64,000 nt of DNA, taken from Bacteroidota bacterium (lineage in GTDB: Bacteria > Bacteroidota > Ignavibacteria > UBA10030). The notes under the pieces were generated by a model. The model did not search any database. It saw nothing but the letters and a program-made list of their open reading frames with translations, and had not been told where the DNA came from. The stretch lies in contig JAOAFT010000009.1 in assembly GCA_026416125.1 (NCBI GenBank), positions 1-64,000 of the forward strand, in the 5' to 3' direction. Made by a program: the position numbers and the translations under genes. Positions 27,901 to 35,375 of this stretch are shown here, in pieces; positions within the stretch are counted from its first letter, which is position 1, and every line of letters starts with the position of its first letter.

Positions 27901-28197
27901 CTAATCCATCGATCGATTGAGAGGTACCTACGAAAAACAGCAAAAGCAGGAAGTGCTCTCCTCGAACAAGCTGAGGAATACATTCAAAATGGTCGTTTTT
28001 CGCTAGCTGAGGAATTATTATATCAAATACTTTCTAGTTGTCCGGATAACGTTGATGCATTGAATGATTTGGCGGTGATATATATAGCACAGGGTAAAGT
28101 AGAAAAATCTATAACAGTGCTTAATAAAGTTTTAGTTCTTGACCCAGTGAATGAAATTGCGATAGAAAATTTGCAAGCGATTTTTACGTCGACATAG
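24991..28197 (+). CDS. Multidomain methyltransferase, GT9-like glycosyltransferase and TPR fusion
   Basis: 1068 residues from the ATG at 24991 (an in-frame GTG at 24979 is possible; neither has a strong site). Residues about 1-210 look like a divergent class I methyltransferase-like domain (GVDFGHSLIALIDG, YDLIHIRGDSSYNST, VILVDGYLRYEEV); this part is inferred. A zinc-ribbon-like segment with CWC and CDNC follows (about 223-246). Next is a clear SAM methyltransferase: LLEIGCAEGSF (about 310), FDVLEHF (about 375). Then a GT9/heptosyltransferase-like domain: FSIAVGLIEHFGD (about 484) to GVESGPAHMAYALG (about 706). TPR-like repeats end the chain (about 860-1068). The next gene is flagellin, 158 nt downstream, so flagellin is a candidate acceptor. 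Confidence 0.82.
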   Translation: MKIHEVLFALPHGKGIVREDNQWTNGSMYQAYNEIGTILNPLSIVGIGVDFGHSLIALIDGASRVREIVWFDDESLIPNSNQMCLNNIRYYFEHLSKVSKQVDVQYSYSKNLLLNAISEGKKYDLIHIRGDSSYNSTFDNLNIAYHLSPKVILVDGYLRYEEVRHAASVLASLYCFRYAVFPKHDGIAIIDRTPQCSIISKLVESNVQIDFVEPFQEMINRKTCWCGGTLSEQSVHPLYNHCDNCGTFVYPGTVSEEGIKKLYKCSDYWYTHVQAMGFPTLEERGEYILKQRVPRWYDLVLRYAKKIDPLLEIGCAEGSFLWYCKDKGIPSVVGVEVDEDTCSFARKKYGLEHVYSGVFPHVSLPYTKYNVICAFDVLEHFADPLLSLRAMKNLLGDGGILIIQTPIYRGEGATWLHFKPPEHLYLLTEESARLLFDRAGFDVISVEDGFIREDKIFILQKKVDVDALVIPRRNSTIKESTAEFSIAVGLIEHFGDIVACEPVSRYLRYMYPSAYIVWCVRKEYVEILRNNPYLDEVVTVHCLTEWIEIKESGIYNQYVDLHIDRRKCPVCGRELVKDTPFRVTGETYFKVGNLLSAFSKGAGLPALDGVPRVYIDEATVEAVNHLSLPRRFVVFHAMANESDRDWHKAGWAALLAYLKNKYDLPVVEIGVRPVLSQFSDLVVNLCGKTTLLETAEIIRRAALFVGVESGPAHMAYALGTDAVILLGQYRSFQRYIPYSKVEEKSKNFKLVYSRGGPAQNVHIEDVCRAIDDFLQQSTLCVQNSQERELQNPGYCQRTLLDSRYSLDEQSVVLFSQVLSHGNDIESIRYALRIAARKYAHEYHSDKLGNGAEKSTALLVDLVHLLLHYGIVTVDRGNVYKGWQLIYRGLRRAHEEDIWENYCTIDQQFGVRKHLNTYFQDLESTEDFPKEFMYAFSLFLALEQQFDGALQVIEAVQNRDPMDKEAEKIQTLIHRSIERYLRKTAKAGSALLEQAEEYIQNGRFSLAEELLYQILSSCPDNVDALNDLAVIYIAQGKVEKSITVLNKVLVLDPVNEIAIENLQAIFTST

Positions 28198-28239
28198 CGA
28201 CGCGACATTTGTAAAATTGTAAAAAAGTACAACTATGTC

Positions 28240-28266
28240 TTAAGTTTTTCCTCAAGGTGCCGAAAA
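28240..28266 (+). promoter_or_regulatory. Sigma-28 (FliA)-type promoter of flagellin
   Basis: TTAAGTTT (28240-28247), 11 nt, GCCGAAAA (28259-28266): a close match, with exact spacing, to the FliA consensus TAAAGTTT-N11-GCCGATAA. It lies about 90 nt before the flagellin start, giving a leader of roughly 80 nt. An FlgM-like anti-sigma gene lies downstream in the same module. Confidence 0.85.
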
Positions 28267-28299
28267 TAAAAGTAGAGCAAGTAAAGCTCATTAATTAAC

Positions 28300-28350
28300 G
28301 GGCACGGAAGCCCCAAAAATTAACAACATTAACCATTAATTACATGGAGG
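28300..28350 (+). promoter_or_regulatory. Flagellin 5' leader: GGA-loop hairpin and ATGGAGG ribosome site, possible CsrA sites
   Basis: GGGC (28300-28303) pairs with GCCC (28310-28313), exposing the hexaloop ACGGAA, and 31 nt further the ribosome site reads ATGGAGG (28344-28350). Both contain ANGGA, the core of CsrA binding sites, one in a hairpin loop and one over the Shine-Dalgarno, the usual arrangement for CsrA repression of flagellin. No csrA or fliW is in this window, so this is a prediction from motif placement. Confidence 0.4.
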
Positions 28351-28355
28351 TAGTT

Positions 28356-29510
28356 ATGGCATTCTCATCAGGTTCCCGCATCAACACCAATATTGGTGCA
28401 TACAATGCACTAAACGCGTTAAATAACGTGAATCGCGAGATTGGTGTACACCAACTTCGCTTAGCCACAGGCAAGCGTGTCAATTCAGCGCAGGATGATG
28501 CATCTGGCTACGTTATTTCGAAGAAAATGGATGCACGCATCCGAGCGTTAACGGTTGCTCTCGACAACATGGGCGATGCCCAGAGCGTTCTGAGCACAGC
28601 GGAGAGCGGATATCAGACAGTTGCAGATTTGCTCGTACAGATGAAGGAAAAGCAAACCCGCTACAAGAACGGCAGCTGGAGCACAGAAGAAAAAGAAGCC
28701 ATTGTTGCCGAGATGGAACAACTTCGCCAAGAGATCTTGGAAACGATCCAAAGCACAAAGTTCAACGGTGTAAAGCTAATGGATGGATCGTTTGCCAATG
28801 TGTCGTTAAGTGGAACAAGCACCATGAAAGTTGGCGATACAGGGTCGACCTATGTGGTCATTACCAACATTGATGTTTCTTCAGCAAAAGCTGGAAAGAC
28901 ATACAATATGACCTACAGTGGTGCTTACGTAACACTTACAAATGCAAGCGATGCAACCGACACCCAAACTGTCCAAGTAAAGGCTGCAACAGCTCAAGGT
29001 GAAACACAAACGCTGAACTTCGATCAACTTGGGATTAAGATTTCATTGCTCTCCAAAGCAGCAGGGACTGCTGCACAAATTGCAGCTGAATTGGACAGCT
29101 TAGGTGATGGAGCAAGCGACATTGTAACGAGCTCAGGTACAAGTCGTGGCTTTGAAGTCGGCGGTAGCTCGCTGTTATCGATTAGCTTTGCAAACTTGAC
29201 GACACTCGGACTCTACAGCACCTCAATTACCACGAGCAATGCAGACACTGTTGATATTGACACAGACTTATCAACGGTCAACAGTGCTATTGGGACTATT
29301 GGTGCTCAGTTGGCACGTTTGACAACGAAAGAAGCCAACTTGAATGCAGCAATTACCAATACGCAGGCTGCTCAAAGCCGAATTGTTGATGCGGATATTG
29401 CAAAAGAGCAAATTGCGGCTGTGAAGTTGCAAATTCTCCAGCAGACAGCGACTGCACAGTTGGCACAGGCCAATCAGGCTCCGCAAGTCTTCTTGACACT
29501 CTTCCGTTAA
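28356..29510 (+). CDS. fliC: Flagellin
   Basis: 384 residues. The conserved D0/D1 N-terminus (NIGAYNALNALNNVNREIG, LATGKRVNSAQDDASGYVIS) and C-terminus (QSRIVDADIAKEQIAAVKLQ, then QANQAPQVFLTLFR) enclose a variable Ser/Thr-rich centre of about 150 residues, suited to O-glycosylation. The start is ATG 28356, 5 nt after GGAGG; the ATG at 28344 overlaps that site and is not used. A sigma-28-type promoter precedes and a hairpin follows, so it can be transcribed alone at high level. Next genes are fliS (its export chaperone) and fliD (the cap). Confidence 0.98.
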   Translation: MAFSSGSRINTNIGAYNALNALNNVNREIGVHQLRLATGKRVNSAQDDASGYVISKKMDARIRALTVALDNMGDAQSVLSTAESGYQTVADLLVQMKEKQTRYKNGSWSTEEKEAIVAEMEQLRQEILETIQSTKFNGVKLMDGSFANVSLSGTSTMKVGDTGSTYVVITNIDVSSAKAGKTYNMTYSGAYVTLTNASDATDTQTVQVKAATAQGETQTLNFDQLGIKISLLSKAAGTAAQIAAELDSLGDGASDIVTSSGTSRGFEVGGSSLLSISFANLTTLGLYSTSITTSNADTVDIDTDLSTVNSAIGTIGAQLARLTTKEANLNAAITNTQAAQSRIVDADIAKEQIAAVKLQILQQTATAQLAQANQAPQVFLTLFR

Positions 29511-29524
29511 TCCTGAGTAGGGTG

Positions 29525-29553
29525 AAGGGGCTCCGAATGGATGCGGAGCCCTT
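29525..29553 (+). terminator. Hairpin after flagellin
   Basis: GGGCTCCG (29528-29535) pairs with CGGAGCCC (29544-29551), 8-nt loop, 18 nt after the fliC stop; the T content after it is modest (CTTCCTCCGTTTT), so termination may be partial, letting some transcripts reach fliS-fliD. Confidence 0.7.
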
Positions 29554-29590
29554 CCTCCGTTTTAAAGAACACTAAGAGAATGAGGAACGT

Positions 29591-29977
29591 ATGCAACACG
29601 CAGTAGCTCAGAAAATTGGCAGTGAAAGTGGAATGAAAGAAGGAAGACTGTTGGTTCCGCAGAAACAATTAAACGTCGCTGCACAACGATACCAACGGGA
29701 ACAGTATATGAACCTTACACCAGTAGAGGTCATTAAAAAACTCTATGATGTTGCTATTTTAGGCTGTAAAAAACGCGATAAAGCGCTTGCAAATAATGCT
29801 GTTACAGAACTCATTGTTGGATTAAATTTTGAGTACCAGGAAATTGCTCTTGGACTCTATCGTTTGTACCAGTATGTAAAACATTGTTTGCGCCATGAGA
29901 ATTATTCCGAAGCTGAATATGTGTTGCAGGAATTACGGACAACATGGATGCAAGCATTTCATTTAGAAGATAAATGA
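29591..29977 (+). CDS. fliS: Flagellar export chaperone FliS
   Basis: 128 residues, all-helical. After a 33-residue lead, YQREQYMNLTPVEVIKKLYDVAILGCKK matches the FliS N-terminal helix pattern (Y..n.v.t.sp.eli..LYdgai), and the last helices end in LQELRTTWMQAF, like FliS. It binds the flagellin C-terminus in the cytosol and prevents early polymerisation. Position between fliC and fliD supports the call. The ATG at 29591 follows GAGGAA. Confidence 0.85.
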   Translation: MQHAVAQKIGSESGMKEGRLLVPQKQLNVAAQRYQREQYMNLTPVEVIKKLYDVAILGCKKRDKALANNAVTELIVGLNFEYQEIALGLYRLYQYVKHCLRHENYSEAEYVLQELRTTWMQAFHLEDK

Positions 29978-29990
29978 AAGGCAACGAACA

Positions 29991-31502
29991 ATGGCAGCAA
30001 CATCATCCATATCGAACGTATCAAGTACATCAACACAGCTTGAATCAGTAGCAACAAAGTATAAATCTCTGTTAGTTGCTCAGTATGTAACACCGTTGAA
30101 TAATAAGAAGACAAATCTTCAAGCACGGATCAATGCACTTAATACGTTGAAGTCAAAACTTAAAGCGTTGAGCGATGCTGCGACTGGTCTCACCGGTTCA
30201 AGCGGAGTAACGAAGTTTAAGATTTATTCCGTTGAGAGTAGCAACAGTGCAGTTGCAACAGCGACCGCATCAGCGATAGCATCGCCAGGGTCCTTTACGC
30301 TCTCGGTTCAATCACTCGCAAAGGCGGATACTTTATTATCGTCGCGAATAACGAATTCTGAACAATCTATTGTTTCAACAGAATTCACACCAGAAGAGCA
30401 GACTGCGGGGGAAGCAATCAGACAGATTCGTGTGAAAATCCATGGGGTTGAGGTTGCAACAATTTCTGTTACGCTTTCAGCCAGTGACAATAATCGAACA
30501 GTATTGCAGAAGCTTCGTGATGCATTGAATAGTTCGCAGGAAGCATCAAAGTACATTTCAGCTGCGGTGGTCTCAGATACTCAAACGACATCTCGGTTAA
30601 CTATATTAAGCAAAAACACAGGTGAAGAGAATACAATCAGCCTTGAAGATGTTACGGGCGCATTACTCGATGCTATTGGCATAACGGATGATGTAGTAAC
30701 AAACCGCGTTGCTTCTACTTCGTCAACAGCGGGTTATGTAACAGGAAATGCAAGCGATCTCAATGCCCGATTTACACTCAATGGTGTTGACTTCACTAGT
30801 GGAAAAAATACAGTTGTTGATGTTTTACCAGGAATCACACTACAGTTAAAATCAGCTCAGAGCCAAAATGAAAATCCAGTGCAATTTCTCGTGTCAGTCG
30901 ATACTTCGTCAGTACAATCAAATATTCAAACATTCATTTCGGCCTACAATGCGGTCGTAACGTACATTAGGCAACAAACAGCAACGAATCCCCAGGCTGG
31001 GACACGAGAAATATTCGCTGGAGATTCTTTTGTCACAAACATACGAGTAAATCTTCAGTCGTACGTATCACAGGCTGTCAACGATATTGGAGAAGACTAT
31101 AACGCATTGTTTAAAATAGGCATTACACAAAACCGCGATGGTACGCTGACACTCAGTAATGTGTCAAAACTCAACGAGGCCCTGAAAAATAACCTTAGTA
31201 CCGTTATTGACCTCTTTGGGGCTAGCAATGGAGAAACTAAGGGTATTGCGGTACGGATTAAAGAAGCGTTGAGTAATATCATTGGTACTGCTGGACAAAT
31301 AGAATCAACACAAACAACGTTGAAATCACAATTGACGTCGTTGACAAACCGAATTACTGCAATGAATAAACGTGTTGAGAAACAGGCTGAACAGTACAAA
31401 TTGCAATTTTCAAAGATGTTAGCTGTATACCAGGAAGCTGTTGCACAACAAACAGCATTGAAAACATTAACCGATTCACTTTACGCAGCATTTTATTATT
31501 AG
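29991..31502 (+). CDS. fliD: Flagellar filament cap protein FliD
   Basis: 503 residues, rich in Ser/Thr/Asn. The N-terminal segment has the FliD_N pattern (LVAQYVTPLNNKKTNLQARINALNTLKSKLKAL is split here as helix 1 and 2), the middle has an FliD-type flagellin-IN repeat (ITLQLKSAQS region, FTLNGVDFTSGKNTV about 258), and the C-terminal coiled coil (GTAGQIESTQTTLKSQL, later QYKLQFSKMLAVYQEAV) matches FliD_C. A pentameric cap at the filament tip helps fold exported flagellin. It follows fliS by 13 nt and precedes flaG by 14 nt. Confidence 0.93.
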   Translation: MAATSSISNVSSTSTQLESVATKYKSLLVAQYVTPLNNKKTNLQARINALNTLKSKLKALSDAATGLTGSSGVTKFKIYSVESSNSAVATATASAIASPGSFTLSVQSLAKADTLLSSRITNSEQSIVSTEFTPEEQTAGEAIRQIRVKIHGVEVATISVTLSASDNNRTVLQKLRDALNSSQEASKYISAAVVSDTQTTSRLTILSKNTGEENTISLEDVTGALLDAIGITDDVVTNRVASTSSTAGYVTGNASDLNARFTLNGVDFTSGKNTVVDVLPGITLQLKSAQSQNENPVQFLVSVDTSSVQSNIQTFISAYNAVVTYIRQQTATNPQAGTREIFAGDSFVTNIRVNLQSYVSQAVNDIGEDYNALFKIGITQNRDGTLTLSNVSKLNEALKNNLSTVIDLFGASNGETKGIAVRIKEALSNIIGTAGQIESTQTTLKSQLTSLTNRITAMNKRVEKQAEQYKLQFSKMLAVYQEAVAQQTALKTLTDSLYAAFYY

Positions 31503-31516
31503 CAGTGAGGTGTGCC

Positions 31517-31855
31517 ATGACAACAATACAAGCCGTTGGTACTGAAGCTCCTTATCCAATACAGGATGTACGCTTCGAGAAAGAGCACAATCATTTACAG
31601 CAACGAAAATCTGTAGCAACGAAACAGTTAAGGAAGGAAGAGCTTGCAGCAGTTGTTGAAGAACTCAATAAAGCAATGCAAGTAGTAGGTACAACATTGG
31701 CATTTACAATCGATGAACATACAAAGAAAACAGTGGTAAAAGTACTTAATGCCCAAACGGGTGAAGTGATACGCCAAATCCCACCCGAAGAAATGTTGAA
31801 AGTATCTCAACGTATTGCAGAGTTAATGGGGATTCTCATTGATCAATCGCTGTGA
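31517..31855 (+). CDS. flaG: FlaG-family flagellar protein
   Basis: 112 residues from the ATG at 31517 (an in-frame GTG at 31505 is less likely). The C-terminal 75 residues are the FlaG domain: LNKAMQVVGTTLAFTIDEHT, then VKVLNAQTGEVIRQIPPEEM. FlaG proteins affect filament length in several bacteria. Neighbours fliD and a chaperone-like gene are as usual for this family. Confidence 0.9.
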   Translation: MTTIQAVGTEAPYPIQDVRFEKEHNHLQQRKSVATKQLRKEELAAVVEELNKAMQVVGTTLAFTIDEHTKKTVVKVLNAQTGEVIRQIPPEEMLKVSQRIAELMGILIDQSL

Positions 31856-31870
31856 ATTCGTGGTGGAACA

Positions 31871-32266
31871 ATGAATGCTATCGTAAACAATAGTACGTGG
31901 CATAATGAGATGGAGAACTTGGTATCGGTGCTAGAAGATATGTGTTCACTCACAACCGATCTTCAGCGTGCAGTACTCAACCTTGATGAAGCAGTATTAG
32001 AGTATGGATTAAAAAAACGAAGAGAGTTGCTTGAAAGAGTTGAGCAGTACCAGCAAGTGATGCAACAGGTAACAATGTCTGATGAAGAACGATCAGTTTA
32101 CCGAAAACGTATTATACCATTGCTACAGTCTCTTATGCAAGCAGATCATGCTTTTATGACAACACTCGAAGAGAAGAAAAAAGAAATTGGAACTATTTTA
32201 TCAACATTGTATCGACAACGAGACCGAGGACAATACAACCATGGAGGGTACTATGGGAATCAATGA
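31871..32266 (+). CDS. FlgN/FliT-like flagellar chaperone (weak similarity)
   Basis: 131 residues, nearly all helical with a coiled-coil pattern: LEDMCSLTTDLQRAVLNLDE, then KKRRELLERVEQYQQVMQQV, and a C-terminal helix ending in a GGYYGNQ tail. Size, helical pattern and position between flaG and flgM fit a FlgN or FliT type chaperone for hook-associated proteins, but residue identity to either is low. The GGYYGNQ tail arises where its end overlaps the ribosome site of the next gene. Its stop (32266) overlaps the next start by 14 nt, suggesting coupling. Confidence 0.5.
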   Translation: MNAIVNNSTWHNEMENLVSVLEDMCSLTTDLQRAVLNLDEAVLEYGLKKRRELLERVEQYQQVMQQVTMSDEERSVYRKRIIPLLQSLMQADHAFMTTLEEKKKEIGTILSTLYRQRDRGQYNHGGYYGNQ

Positions 32267-32504
32267 AATCTCTGGGAATGGAATACCATTACAGCGCCCG
32301 GCTCCGAAGAAAGCTCAGTATGAAAAACCGAGTGATGTTCTCCGAAAAGATTCCGTCGAGCTGTCAGATGAAGCGCGTGCCAAGTTCCTTGCAGAGCAAG
32401 CAAAGCGACTTGAAACAATTCAACAGCGCATTGCAGATGGATTTTATAACCAGCGGGAAGTATTAGAACGAGTCGTTGATGCACTGCTGAAGGAGTTATT
32501 GTAA
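32253..32504 (+). CDS. flgM: FlgM-like anti-sigma-28 factor
   Basis: 83 residues from the ATG at 32253, placed 5 nt after GGAGGG (32243-32248). The ATG at 32241 overlaps the ribosome site. The second half reads DSVELSDEARAKF, then IQQRIADGFYNQREVLERVVDALLKEL, which matches the FlgM C-terminal pattern (v.lS..a......v..I..G.Y.vd...vA..ll). It would hold sigma-28 inactive until the hook is complete, in line with the sigma-28 promoter before flagellin. The disordered N-terminal half is also typical. Confidence 0.75.
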   Translation: MGINEISGNGIPLQRPAPKKAQYEKPSDVLRKDSVELSDEARAKFLAEQAKRLETIQQRIADGFYNQREVLERVVDALLKELL

Positions 32505-32506
32505 CC

Positions 32507-32830
32507 ATGGCAACCAAAGGTAATAGAACGTCTCGCAACGCAATTGTAACACGTGGAATTGACCTTTGTGCCCAGATAAGTTACATGAGCATGCAAGCAG
32601 AGCGTCTCTCACAACCGCAACGTGACCTTGTAGTATCGTTCGATGTCTACTGTGATCTTATTGAGTACTCGATCTATCTTCAGAACATGAGCACGAGTTC
32701 TTTGTCTACACTTGAAGAGTACTTACAAGCGGATGATTTGATTTTTCAAACAAACAGTCACCAACTTGTTGTTGTTGTCGATTTTTTTCTCCCACCAAAT
32801 ACTATACTTATACGTGGTGCTGAGAGCTGA
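32507..32830 (+). CDS. Conserved-looking small protein of unknown function in the filament module
   Basis: 107 residues, soluble. It starts MATKGNRTSRNAIVTRG, has a helical centre rich in Ser/Gln/Leu, and ends in a beta-like stretch HQLVVVVDFFLPPNT. I recognise no family. It begins 2 nt after flgM, with GAAGGAG about 12 nt before the ATG, so it is translated with the filament genes. It may be a sigma- or chaperone-related partner, but nothing in it shows this. Confidence 0.6.
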   Translation: MATKGNRTSRNAIVTRGIDLCAQISYMSMQAERLSQPQRDLVVSFDVYCDLIEYSIYLQNMSTSSLSTLEEYLQADDLIFQTNSHQLVVVVDFFLPPNTILIRGAES

Positions 32831-32907
32831 ATATTAAGTGCATAGTTATTTCTTCAAACCCAAGGTGTACCATCTTTAACTTCATAGGGAGAATTACTAT
32901 ATTCCGT

Positions 32908-33648
32908 ATGGTGAATCAGGTCCAATCGGTTTTCGAACAGATCAGCAATATCCATACAGTAGAAATGAAGTCACGACGACCAATAAAAATTCTTGTTGTC
33001 GATGATCACTTAATTGTACGTCGTGGTATTATATCACTTCTTTCTTTAAACAAAGAATTTGAAGTTGTTGGGGAGGCTTCTGATGGACATATGGCACTGC
33101 AGATGGTTGATCAGTACGATCCAGACGTTGTGCTTCTTGATATAGCACTACCTGTTAAGGATGGGGTAGAAGTGACACGTGAGATACGAACTCAGTATCC
33201 ACGTGTAAAAGTTCTTGTTCTCTCAGGGTACGATAGCGAGGAGTATGTTCAGAAGATTCTTACTTGTGGTGCTCATGGCTACTTGTTAAAAACAACCTCT
33301 CCGGAAGAATTAACATCAGCTATTAAAGCTGTTATTGCCGATAATGCCTTTTTTAGTCCGAGGATTTCAAAGATTATTCTTGAACACTATACCCATGGTC
33401 ACAGAGGAGGGCGCCTCAATGGAGAATCGCTTTCACATGCGAAAGGAGTTTTATCGAAACGTGAACGAGAAATATTAAAACTCATTGCTTTAGGAAAAAC
33501 ACACCAACAAATTGCTGACGAATTAAACATTAGCGTTCGTACTGTTGATACACACCGAACAAATATAATGCGAAAAATAAATCTCCATGATACAGCAAGC
33601 CTCGTTCGATATGCAATAGAGCAAGGAATTATTCCACTCTCTCGTTAA
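32908..33648 (+). CDS. NarL/FixJ-type response regulator
   Basis: 246 residues. A receiver (about 27-145) has the acidic pair in ILVVDDH, the phosphoryl aspartate Asp78 in VVLLDIALP, and the conserved Lys in GYLLKTTSPEEL. A LuxR-type DNA-binding domain follows (about 175-240): LSKREREILKLIALGKTHQQ, then NISVRTVDTHRTNIMRKI. The ATG at 32908 lies 15 nt after AGGGAGAA; a later ATG (32965) just before the receiver is an alternative. Orphan in orientation: its kinase may be the product of the next gene. Targets unknown. Confidence 0.9.
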   Translation: MVNQVQSVFEQISNIHTVEMKSRRPIKILVVDDHLIVRRGIISLLSLNKEFEVVGEASDGHMALQMVDQYDPDVVLLDIALPVKDGVEVTREIRTQYPRVKVLVLSGYDSEEYVQKILTCGAHGYLLKTTSPEELTSAIKAVIADNAFFSPRISKIILEHYTHGHRGGRLNGESLSHAKGVLSKREREILKLIALGKTHQQIADELNISVRTVDTHRTNIMRKINLHDTASLVRYAIEQGIIPLSR

Positions 33649-33785
33649 TCAACCCATCTACGTAATAGTGCTTACAGCAAACAACGTAGTATAAAATTAC
33701 GTCATATCGTGTATTGCGTTCAGTTGGCGAATATTGTACACTTGTACACGAATTTCATAAGGTCCATAAACCAAGTACAATCACG

Positions 33786-35372
33786 GTGCAAAAGAAAGCA
33801 AAAAATAATATTACAATTCTTGTTGTTGATGACATTCCTGAGAACCTTGAGCTTTTTCTCGATGTTTTTGTTGACGAGGGGTACCAAGTTCTCAAGGCTG
33901 AGAGTGGTTTTCAAGCATTAGAAATTCTTTCCCAGCACACTGTTGATTTAATTGTGGCTGATGCCCTGATGCCGCGAATGGATGGATTAGAACTTTGCAA
34001 GAAAGTACGCTCCCACGAACAGTGGAAAACTATCCCATTCATTATTTACACAAGCAATTACATAGATCCAGAAGATGAGGAACTTGCAAAGAGCATAGGT
34101 GTCGATCGTTACATTATGAAATCATACGGATTGCGAAGTCTCGTTAATGCTGTTGAAGAGGTTCTTAACTTTCCTTCTCCTGATACTGTAGGGAACTCAG
34201 TTCCTCCGATTGATGAGTATAGTTTTCTTGAGCGGCACCACAGCATTGTCATGAAAAAGCTCGAAGAAAAAATGAAAGAACTTGAACAGTACACTGAAGT
34301 GTTAATGCAGCGTAACCAAGAGCTTATTGCTTCGGAGGGTCGCTATCGAAGTTTATTCGAACAAGCAATTGTTGGAATAGCTGTTCTCGACAATTATGTT
34401 AAAAAAATAGTGGATGTTAACAAGGAATGTTGTCTGCTTTGTGGTACCGATCGTTCAACAATACTCACGACATCATCGCTTCCTCTGTACACACTTGATG
34501 GAAGTCCGCTAGATATTTTTTCTCTTCAGCGAGTGCAAGGTTTAGAAGTACGATTACGAAGGGCTCACGTATCGGATCGATATGTCGAATTGAGCATCGG
34601 TCCGATTGAAATTCCCAATGACACGTCTTTTTCATTGCTTTTTCTTCGGGATATCACTGAACAAAAACGATTGCGGGAACAGATGTTTCAAAACGAACGA
34701 ATGACAACAATGGGACGTATTGCTGCTGGTATAGCACACGAAATACGGAATCCACTCGCTGGTATTTCTTTTAACTTGCAGTTCCTCGAACGACGTCTGC
34801 AAAAAGGTACACAGGAACATGATTCTGTCGTTTCAGCACTCGAAGGCGTTGAACGTATTCGTCAGGTTATTGAGGATACTCTGGGATTAGCACGCTTTAA
34901 ACCACCGTCGTTCAATCGGGAAGATATCCATACTATTGTTGATAAAACACTTTCGTACTTAAAGTTGACATTGCGTCAGAAATCTATTCAGATTAAGAAA
35001 AACTATGCAGAGGCTCTGCCTCTAGTGAATGTTGATTCAAGTCAAATTCAGCAAGTGCTGTTAAACATACTTCAGAATGCTATCGATGCTTCTCCAGAAC
35101 ATGGTGTAATTGAAATTTCTTCTGGCTTAACAAATCACCAACATTATCCGGAACGAGAGTATGTCTTTGTGAGTATTCGCGATCAGGGGAATGGTTTCAC
35201 GGCTGATGTTCTAGAACATCTCTTTGAGCCCTTCTATACAACGAAGATAGATGGTACAGGATTGGGGTTGATGATTTCAAAATATGTCATCGATCATCAT
35301 CAAGGAATAATCGAGGCAAAGAATGATACAGGGGCATGTGTTACTGTGTACTTACCACGAGAGAAAGGATAA
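33786..35372 (+). CDS. Receiver-PAS-histidine kinase
   Basis: About 528 residues. Domain order: receiver (ILVVDDIPENLELF, Asp in LIVADALMP, Lys in YIMKSY), coiled coil, PAS (YRSLFEQAIVGIAVLDNY), HisKA with the H-box GIAHEIRNPLAG (His318), and HATPase (LLNILQNAIDASPEHG, DQGNGF, GTGLGLMISKYVI). It is soluble. The receiver at the N-terminus means it accepts as well as gives phosphate. No ATG lies before the receiver: the start is GTG 33786 or TTG 33714, neither with a clear ribosome site. It is 3 nt from the sigma-54 activator gene, its probable partner. Confidence 0.88.
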   Translation: MQKKAKNNITILVVDDIPENLELFLDVFVDEGYQVLKAESGFQALEILSQHTVDLIVADALMPRMDGLELCKKVRSHEQWKTIPFIIYTSNYIDPEDEELAKSIGVDRYIMKSYGLRSLVNAVEEVLNFPSPDTVGNSVPPIDEYSFLERHHSIVMKKLEEKMKELEQYTEVLMQRNQELIASEGRYRSLFEQAIVGIAVLDNYVKKIVDVNKECCLLCGTDRSTILTTSSLPLYTLDGSPLDIFSLQRVQGLEVRLRRAHVSDRYVELSIGPIEIPNDTSFSLLFLRDITEQKRLREQMFQNERMTTMGRIAAGIAHEIRNPLAGISFNLQFLERRLQKGTQEHDSVVSALEGVERIRQVIEDTLGLARFKPPSFNREDIHTIVDKTLSYLKLTLRQKSIQIKKNYAEALPLVNVDSSQIQQVLLNILQNAIDASPEHGVIEISSGLTNHQHYPEREYVFVSIRDQGNGFTADVLEHLFEPFYTTKIDGTGLGLMISKYVIDHHQGIIEAKNDTGACVTVYLPREKG

Positions 35373-35375
35373 ACT

